Shown here: one piece after another, positions 57,992 to 64,000 of the stretch
Position numbering within the stretch: position 1 is the stretch's first letter
How the letters are laid out: each line of letters opens with the position of its first letter
From: Fischerella muscicola SAG 1427-1 = PCC 73103
GTDB taxonomy: Bacteria > Cyanobacteriota > Cyanobacteriia > Cyanobacteriales > Nostocaceae
Assembly (NCBI RefSeq): GCF_000317245.1
Contig: NZ_AJLJ01000159.1
Location: forward strand, 1 to 64,000
Reading direction: 5' to 3'
DNA: 64,000 nucleotides
Translations under genes and position numbers: made by a program
Notes under the pieces: generated by a model
What the model was told of the DNA's origin: nothing
The model's database searches: none
Seen by the model: only the letters and a program-made list of their open reading frames with translations

Positions 57992-59129
57992 TGTTAGAAG
58001 ATTCTTAAGCTATAAAGAAGTTTTATGTTGAATAATAAATTTATCGTTGAGTTGGGTTTGCCCAGTCACCTATGTCAAAATCGGCATTAACTTCGTAATT
58101 ACAACTGGAGGATTAGTTGCAAAACCTCTCTTTGGACAGTAAAAGGTCTTATTGTTATTTAACTAACATCTAGTGATGGGTAGAAGATGTTAGCTTCTTT
58201 ACTTATAGCATCTTACCTAAAAGCAATTTTTAACTACCCAATCTTCAGTTTAGCATAATACTTGCTATAGTGAAGTTCTTTTTATTACCTGCCAATTCAT
58301 GTAGGTAAACTATTGCTTTTAAAGACTTTTCGAGAGTTGACTGTCAGCTGGGTGTTTTAATTGAGCTAAGTAAAAGAGTAAATCAATAGGATGTTTCAAA
58401 ACCTCACTAAAACACTACAAACATATTTTTCTGTCACCTCTATTTTGAGCATAAGTAAATAAAATATTAAGACACTAAAATTTGTCTGAAGTTGCAATTA
58501 TCCCTAATGGTGAATCCGATTAAACATATCATCAACCGAAAACTGACGTGTCATCGTCAGTCTTTGCAAGTAATACAATTAGCTCAGTGTTTTACGTGCA
58601 AAAATTTGATTTTGAATACACATGTATAATTAAAGACCACAAAACCATGCGATTTTTGAACTTGGAACTGTCTATTTTTGGCTTTCAGCAATGTTTTAAT
58701 AGTTTTATGCCTAATATTTTTATACCAAAAACTAGGATTATTTTAATGAGAAAAGAAAAAAAATACACTTATAACAGTAAAATTAATGACCAATATAAAG
58801 CAATGGCAGCAAAACAAAAAAGTTATTGGGGTTACCAATGGTATACCGAACCAAATCGGTCAAAAAGCAGTGAATATATTAATGTCTGGTGGAAGTGATA
58901 CAGGTCATTTTCAAGTAAATAGTAGGTATACTTCTCTAGAATTAACTGTGCAAACAGGTGCCTTGATGACTTACCTCATAACAAATGTTTCTACCTCTAA
59001 TCCTGAAAGGGTTGGAAGTGGGGAGAACAAGAAAAAACAATGTCATATTGTTGATGGCAGCGTCAAACTATAGTTGACTCTTAGGTGAATAACACCTTAA
59101 AAAGCCGTTTATCTACCTTTGTGAATCCA
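57992..59129. other. Long spacer between ftsQ and ftsZ
   Basis: 1.1 kb without a supported gene. Two overlapping frames (58548-58898, 58786-59073) have no protein-like features. It probably carries the ftsZ promoters. A GTG at 59085 opens ftsZ's frame earlier. Confidence 0.4.
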
Positions 59130-60422
59130 ATGACACTTGATAATAACCAAGGACTTACCTATAAAAACTCCCAATCTCCAGGACAGTCTGCTTTTTCACT
59201 GGCTGTGAATTCCACAAATCCGTTTAATCATTCAGGGTTGAGCTTTGGGCAAAATAATGACAGTAAAAAAATTGAGCGTGAAGATACCCGAATCGGCGAC
59301 ATTGTTCCCGGTCGAGTTGCCAACATTAAAGTCATCGGTGTCGGTGGCGGTGGAAGCAATGCTGTTAACCGCATGATTGCATCAGATGTCAGTGGCGTAG
59401 AGTTTTGGTCTATCAACACAGATGCTCAAGCTCTGACTTTGGCAGCAGCTCCAAGCAGACTACAAATAGGGCAGAAACTGACACGGGGGTTGGGAGCAGG
59501 TGGTAACCCTGCTATTGGTCAAAAAGCTGCTGAGGAATCACGGGATGAGATTGCTACGGCCTTAGACGGTGCTGATTTAGTATTTATTACCGCTGGTATG
59601 GGTGGTGGAACTGGTACAGGTGCAGCTCCGATTGTGGCAGAAGTCGCTAAAGAAATGGGCGCTCTTACCGTTGGTGTAGTTACGCGTCCATTTATTTTTG
59701 AAGGGCGTCGCCGAATCAGTCAATCAGAGCAAGGGATCGAAGGGCTAAAAAGTAGGGTAGATACATTGATTATCATTCCTAACAACAAGTTACTGGAAGT
59801 GATCCCCGAACAAACACCGATGCAAGAAGCCTTTCGCTATGCAGATGATGTGCTACGTCAAGGGGTACAAGGCATTTCCGATATTATTACCATCCCTGGT
59901 TTAATTAATGTTGACTTTGCAGATGTGCGAGCAGTAATGGCAGATGCAGGATCAGCATTAATGGGGATCGGTATTGGTTCTGGAAAATCTAGAGCTAGAG
60001 AAGCTGCGATCGCAGCGATTTCTTCACCATTACTTGAGTGTTCGATTGAGGGAGCTAGAGGTGTTGTCTTTAACATCACTGGTGGTAGCGATCTCACACT
60101 ACATGAGGTAAATGCTGCTGCTGAAACAATTTATGAAGTTGTTGATCCCAATGCCAATATTATTTTTGGGGCAGTAATTGATGACAGACTCCAAGGAGAA
60201 GTCAGACTTACCGTGATTGCAACTGGATTTACAGGTGAAGCCCCAACCGCACAACAGCCAACCGTTACCCAAGGGCGAGTAATACAACCCCCACCACAAA
60301 GAAAACCAATGCAACAATCTCCTGCACCTAATCCACCAACACCAGCTCCAGAACCAAAAGAAAAAGGAACCATATTGGATATTCCTGATTTTCTGCGGAA
60401 GCGCACACCACCACGCAATTAA
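59130..60422 (+). CDS. ftsZ: Cell division protein FtsZ
   Basis: With ATG 59130 ([19 protein letters not shown]) the product has 430 residues. GTPase signature GGGTGTG is at 158-164; [15 protein letters not shown] near 68-83, NTDAQAL, and the C-terminal tail [16 protein letters not shown], the FtsA/SepF/ZipN-binding type peptide, are present. The N-terminal extension of about 60 residues before the GTPase domain is usual for filamentous cyanobacteria. A GTG 45 bases upstream (59085, [15 protein letters not shown]) is in frame and could give a longer form. FtsZ polymerises into the Z ring. Confidence 0.96.
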   Translation: MTLDNNQGLTYKNSQSPGQSAFSLAVNSTNPFNHSGLSFGQNNDSKKIEREDTRIGDIVPGRVANIKVIGVGGGGSNAVNRMIASDVSGVEFWSINTDAQALTLAAAPSRLQIGQKLTRGLGAGGNPAIGQKAAEESRDEIATALDGADLVFITAGMGGGTGTGAAPIVAEVAKEMGALTVGVVTRPFIFEGRRRISQSEQGIEGLKSRVDTLIIIPNNKLLEVIPEQTPMQEAFRYADDVLRQGVQGISDIITIPGLINVDFADVRAVMADAGSALMGIGIGSGKSRAREAAIAAISSPLLECSIEGARGVVFNITGGSDLTLHEVNAAAETIYEVVDPNANIIFGAVIDDRLQGEVRLTVIATGFTGEAPTAQQPTVTQGRVIQPPPQRKPMQQSPAPNPPTPAPEPKEKGTILDIPDFLRKRTPPRN

Positions 60423-60886
60423 AAGATTAACTGTTGGCTTGCCCGCTGCTCATATCTAATTCCGCTAGTTGATAACAGGAATTAAGATCGGCAATTTAGT
60501 TACCATTTTTGGTGTAGCCAATCAGTATCTAAACTCATCTACCGACCGCATAGACTGCAAATACATTAGGCTGGAGTCAGCTTGTTTAAAATCATCAGTG
60601 TGTTTGGTAAAAAACGAAAGTGATCGCCTTTGTTTTGGTTATTGATCAGTTGTCTTAATATTGTTTTGGGTCTGGATAAGTATTGTTAATGGTGGACTTA
60701 TTTTGCTTTTGTAGTCTTTCAACACAGAGCTATTTTTTAACTGTTCGGTCTAAATTTCACTACCGGATGCCACTGTAACTCTCTATTTATTTGTAATTTA
60801 TTGTTTCGGTTTCCAGGGTGCAAGGGTAATTACAGATGAAGATGAATTATGAAGGTTGAAAAATTTCATAATTCATAATCAATAAT
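60423..60886. other. Spacer between convergent ftsZ and gshB
   Basis: No supported gene; no repeat family recognised. It should contain both terminators, but no strong hairpin was seen. Confidence 0.35.
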
Positions 60887-61855
60887 TTATAAATTTTTTG
60901 TCTGCTCGACCCATTTAATCATCAGATGACCAAGGCTAACCCCCTCTAGTCGATCAATTTCACGTATTCCTGTCGGACTAGTGACATTGACCTCTGTCAA
61001 GTAACCACCAATTACATCGATCCCGACAAAAACTAAGCCGTCTTGACGTAAGGTTTCGGCAACTTCGGAGCAGATTTCGTATTCTTTTGGGGTAATCTCG
61101 GTTTTGGCAACTGTACCACCAGCAGCCATGTTATTGCGAAATTCACCACTAGCAGAAAGGCGATTAACTGCTCCAATCGGTTTGCCGTCCAGAAGAATGA
61201 TCCTTTTATCTCCTTGTTTGGCCTCTGGGATAAAATTTTGTACCATCACAGGTACTCCACCCCGAAGGGTACTGAGTTCGATGATGGAGTTAAGGTTGCG
61301 ATCACCTGGTTGCAAAATTAAAATTCCCTCACCAGCTTTATTACCTAGTGGTTTGAGAACTGCTGTACCTTTTGCTTCCACAAAATCTCGGATAATCTGC
61401 TTATCGGCAGTAACAATGGTTTCTGGTATGACCTTGGTAAATTGAAGGGCATACATTTTTTCATTTGCCGCTCGGATACCACTAGGACTATTAATTACCA
61501 AGGTTTTGTCTTGGTCAATGTAATCCAAAATGTAGGTGGAATAGAGGTATGAAACTGTAACTGGTGGATCAGTTCGCATGAATACAGCATCCATTGTTTC
61601 CAAAGACATGCAAATGCGATCGCCTAGTGTGTACCAAGGATTCGCTGCTACCCAGCGTCCCTCCACCAGTTCAATAGGCACAAGTTCTACCCGTTCCAAA
61701 ATAGCCCAAGCTTTACCTGCTACTACACTTAGTAAATTCGCTTGGGTAATCCAGACTTCATGTCCCATCACATGTGCTGCTTCCATTAGGGCGACACTTG
61801 TGTCGTGACAAGGGTCTAGAGTCTGGATGGGATCAATAATAAAAGCCAATTTCAC
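60887..61855 (-). CDS. gshB: Glutathione synthetase
   Basis: From GTG 61855 (MKLAFIIDPIQTLDPCHDTS) the product has 322 residues, the family's usual length; the frame opens 24 bases earlier at a TTG, less likely. ATP-grasp features: MRTDPPVTVSYLYSTYILDYID, INSPSGIRAANEKMYALQF, VLKPLGNKAGEGILIL, and the end GLVFVGIDVIGGYLTEVNVTSPTGIREIDRL. It joins gamma-glutamylcysteine and glycine. The glutaredoxin gene lies 117 bases upstream on the same strand, so a thiol-redox operon is likely. Confidence 0.94.
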   Translation of the reverse strand: MKLAFIIDPIQTLDPCHDTSVALMEAAHVMGHEVWITQANLLSVVAGKAWAILERVELVPIELVEGRWVAANPWYTLGDRICMSLETMDAVFMRTDPPVTVSYLYSTYILDYIDQDKTLVINSPSGIRAANEKMYALQFTKVIPETIVTADKQIIRDFVEAKGTAVLKPLGNKAGEGILILQPGDRNLNSIIELSTLRGGVPVMVQNFIPEAKQGDKRIILLDGKPIGAVNRLSASGEFRNNMAAGGTVAKTEITPKEYEICSEVAETLRQDGLVFVGIDVIGGYLTEVNVTSPTGIREIDRLEGVSLGHLMIKWVEQTKNL

Positions 61856-61972
61856 GCTTTCTGCCTCAATTGCCAGCAAGTTCCACAGCCATTTTATTTA
61901 GATTATCCCCTGATGGTTAAACAAGTTTTGCGACGACCGCTCGCCAATCAAAATACCATCAAACTCCTTCAT

Positions 61973-62245
61973 CTAGACGCTATTGGCAGAAGCTAATAAA
62001 TTATCTAGCTGATCTCTAGCGTCTAAAGCGTATATATCATCACAACCACCTACGTGAACATTATTGATAAAAATTTGTGGTAACGAGCGTCTTCCATTTG
62101 CTCTTTGAGCCATTTTCTCCCGTGCTGCCTCATCTCCATCAATGCTGTACTCGGTGAAGTCCACCCCCTTTTTCTTCAGCAAGCTTTTAGCGCGGATGCA
62201 AAATGGGCAAGTCCTCCAAGTGTAAATTTCTACTTTCGCAGCCAT
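61973..62245 (-). CDS. grxC: Glutaredoxin 3 (GrxC type)
   Basis: A 90-residue dithiol glutaredoxin. Active site CPFC lies at 13-16 (TWRTCPFCIRAKSLL). The cis-Pro loop is RRSLPQIFINNVHVGGCDDIYAL. It reduces disulfides and glutathione-mixed disulfides using glutathione made by the adjacent gshB product; cytoplasmic. Normal length. Confidence 0.95.
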   Translation of the reverse strand: MAAKVEIYTWRTCPFCIRAKSLLKKKGVDFTEYSIDGDEAAREKMAQRANGRRSLPQIFINNVHVGGCDDIYALDARDQLDNLLASANSV

Positions 62246-62664
62246 AATATCCTCAATTTTATTTAATATTTCTTAAATTTTAGAATGTTATTACTGGCTA
62301 TGGCTGCTTTATCCTGCTTTTATCTAAATTCTAAGCGAACATTTTATTTTTCATACTCATTTTTTGTTTGGATAAAACAGAAATTTTTATACCATGTTTA
62401 AATATTTTATGTAAGGGCATTTGCTGTTGAAGATGTCACTAAATAATCATAACAAACTCATGCAAATGCTTATCCTGAACAACTTATATGAATTGCATTT
62501 AGTTGCGTAACAAACTGATAATATTCGATTTATAATACCTACAGCCTCAGAAATTGCACTGATTAAAAATTAGAATAATCAAAAAAGATTTCAGTATTTG
62601 CCGCATAACAACTAAAAATCCAATACACAAATTTAGCCTTACCACACTACTATGAGGTGTTATA

Positions 62665-62695
62665 GATCCCCGACTTCTTGAAGAAGTCGGGGATC
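62665..62695. repeat. Isolated hairpin of the ACTAGT family
   Basis: GATCCCCGACTTCTT pairs with AAGAAGTCGGGGATC, identical in type to the core at 4186-4216. The outer ACTAGT end is seen only on the right (62722), which the next copy uses, so this copy looks partial. Confidence 0.65.
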
Positions 62696-62721
62696 TGAAC
62701 AATATTTATATTTCCGACTCC

Positions 62722-62834
62722 ACTAGTACTCAACCACATCAGTTTTGACAGGTTGCGAGGGGTTAGATCCCCGACTTTTTTAAAAAGTCGGGGATCTGGC
62801 CAACCTATCAAAATCAATGTGGTGAACTACTAGT
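62722..62834. repeat. MITE-like palindromic element, ACTAGT family, copy 3
   Basis: 113 bp with ACTAGT at both ends; the arms (ACTAGTA.TCA.CCACAT.) match over about 34 bp with a few changes. The centre is the GATCCCCGACTTTTT/AAAAAGTCGGGGATC hairpin. Confidence 0.75.
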
Positions 62835-62958
62835 GCTTTACAAAAAATCCGGAAATCATACCAAGAAGTAGGTGCGTGCTTCATCCTTACCAAAAACAGT
62901 TAAAGACTAAGATATTCATATTCTTATATTTTTATCTTGGGAATTAAATATCTAGCTA

Positions 62959-64000
62959 ATGGCAACAATTATCACATTACCTAACTACATCAACGGTCAA
63001 TGGTGTGCATCTAATACTACAGAATTTTTAGATGTAATTAACCCAGCAACGACAGAAATATTGGCGAAAGTTCCTCTATCCACTGCATCTGAGGTCGAGC
63101 AAGCCACGGAAGCAGCTGTCGCAGCTTTTGTTACATGGCGACGGACTCCACCGACAGAACGGGTACAGTATTTATTTAAATTAAAAAATTTATTAGAAGA
63201 AAACTTTGAAGATTTAGCCCGTACAATTACCCAAGAATGTGGTAAAACTTTGGCGGAGTCGAAGGGTGAGATGCGCCGCGCCATTGAAAATGTCGAAATT
63301 GCTTGCGGTATTCCGATGATGATGCAGGGGACAAACCTGGAAGACATTGCGCGGGGAATTGATGAAATGATGATTCGTCAACCACTGGGAGTATGTGCGG
63401 TGATTGGGCCGTTCAACTTTCCAGGGATGATACCATTTTGGTTTATGCCCTATGCGATCGCCTGTGGAAATACTTACATTGTCAAACCTTCGGAAAAAGT
63501 GCCACTGACAATGCAAAAAATCTTCCAGTTACTAGACAAAACTGGGTTCCCCAAAGGCGTGATCAATCTTGTGAATGGGACGAAACAAGCTGTAGACGCA
63601 ATTTTGGATCATCCCCAAATTCGGGCAATAAGTTTTGTTGGTTCCACACCTGTAGCAAAATATATTTATAGTCGAGCCGCAGCCAACGGTAAGCGTGTCC
63701 AGTGCCAAGGCGGCGCGAAGAATCCGATAATTGTCCTACCGGATGCAGATATGGAAATGACTAGGCGGATTACTGCGGATAGCGCCTTTGGTTGTGCAGG
63801 ACAACGTTGTTTAGCAGCCTCAATCGCTGTTACTGTGGGGGAAGCACGGCAAAGTTTTACAGAAGCGATCGCTGAGACTGCCAAAAAGCGGGTCGTAGGT
63901 AATGGTTTAGAACCAGGGGTAGAGATGGGGCCAGTAATTTCTGCCCAAAGTAAGGACAGAATTGAGGCTTTAATTCAAAAAGGCGCAGACAGTGGTGCGA
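62959..64000 (+). CDS. Aldehyde dehydrogenase, methylmalonate-semialdehyde dehydrogenase (CoA-acylating) type; 3' end outside window
   Basis: About 347 residues from ATG 62959 ([15 protein letters not shown]) are visible; the gene continues past 64000. Seen are [38 protein letters not shown], the cofactor-binding [32 protein letters not shown], the [13 protein letters not shown] loop and the catalytic Cys in [12 protein letters not shown]. The [22 protein letters not shown] block is characteristic of the MmsA/IolA group, which make acyl-CoA from malonate- or methylmalonate-semialdehyde with NAD+ and CoA. Succinate-semialdehyde dehydrogenase is less likely. Neighbours that would fix the pathway are outside the window. 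Confidence 0.88.
   Translation, partial: MATIITLPNYINGQWCASNTTEFLDVINPATTEILAKVPLSTASEVEQATEAAVAAFVTWRRTPPTERVQYLFKLKNLLEENFEDLARTITQECGKTLAESKGEMRRAIENVEIACGIPMMMQGTNLEDIARGIDEMMIRQPLGVCAVIGPFNFPGMIPFWFMPYAIACGNTYIVKPSEKVPLTMQKIFQLLDKTGFPKGVINLVNGTKQAVDAILDHPQIRAISFVGSTPVAKYIYSRAAANGKRVQCQGGAKNPIIVLPDADMEMTRRITADSAFGCAGQRCLAASIAVTVGEARQSFTEAIAETAKKRVVGNGLEPGVEMGPVISAQSKDRIEALIQKGADSGA

Larger units (their letters stand above)
62246..62958. other. A+T-rich spacer containing ACTAGT-family repeats
   Basis: The left half (62246-62640) has no recognised feature. The right half holds the two repeats listed next, then the upstream region of the dehydrogenase gene. Confidence 0.4.

Noticed and set aside
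58548..59073. Two overlapping plus-strand open frames before ftsZ
   Set aside because: Low-complexity, Lys/Asn-rich, without motif or ribosome binding site.

Overview
The window reads as chromosomal DNA of a filamentous heterocyst-type cyanobacterium (Nostocales). The HIP1 palindrome GCGATCGC recurs throughout. There are photosystem II genes (psbU, psbO, a Psb34-like gene), a light-dependent protochlorophyllide reductase, a sigF-type sigma factor, a cyanobacterial ftsQ-ftsZ pair, the Anabaena-type nuclease/inhibitor pair nucA/nuiA, and intergenic spaces full of small palindromic repeats and 7-bp tandem repeats of TTTTGGA type. No rRNA, tRNA, CRISPR array, transposase or phage gene was recognised. 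From memory, the block sigF - psbO - ftsQ - ftsZ - gshB - glutaredoxin has the same order in Anabaena sp. PCC 7120; this should be checked.

Layout. 1-4 kb: a large membrane hybrid histidine kinase running off the left edge, followed by two ACTAGT-ended palindromic elements. 4.7-6.5 kb: a TIR-like/deoxyribosyltransferase-like protein and a strongly structured intergenic segment that may be a non-coding RNA. 6.5-11.8 kb: envelope and housekeeping genes (mltA, lpxD, argS). 11.9-13.5 kb: a DUF262/HNH protein of the GmrSD restriction type. 14-20.5 kb: glycosyltransferase, HAD hydrolase, a short IF-3 that appears to start at AUC, dprA, a DUF218 protein, a DUF2301 membrane protein, a SAM hydroxide adenosyltransferase. 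20.6-26.1 kb: small proteins, psbU, the nuiA/nucA convergent pair, psb34 and two small membrane proteins. 26.8-28.7 kb: por and an alpha/beta hydrolase.

29-34 kb: a leucine-rich-repeat/Roc-COR GTPase locus apparently broken by a 153-bp terminal-inverted-repeat element and a frameshift, a 21-bp tandem repeat array, an MtfA-type peptidase and an unknown protein. 34.3-37.8 kb: a histidine kinase with a decayed ATP lid and two PRC-barrel/DUF2382 stress-type proteins. 38.3-44.7 kb: glgA and an ABC exporter operon with two paralogous permeases. 45-49.6 kb: sigF with a lipoprotein and a small protein behind it, psbO, and a small conserved protein. 49.7-56.2 kb: a 1,684-residue STAND/TPR/14xWD40 protein preceded by an AAA-type ATPase, a probable two-gene signalling or conflict module. 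57-62.2 kb: ftsQ, a 1.1-kb gap, ftsZ, gshB, grxC. The right edge holds the start of a CoA-acylating methylmalonate-semialdehyde dehydrogenase-like gene.

Most genes are independent short transcription units with their own hairpin terminators. The likeliest operons are the ABC exporter (ATPase, two permeases), sigF-lipoprotein-80-aa protein, and the AAA ATPase/STAND pair. The most notable observations are the AUC start of the IF-3 gene, the structured intergenic RNA candidate, the broken Roc-COR locus, the STAND/AAA pair, the TIR-like protein, and a family of mobile-looking palindromic elements.
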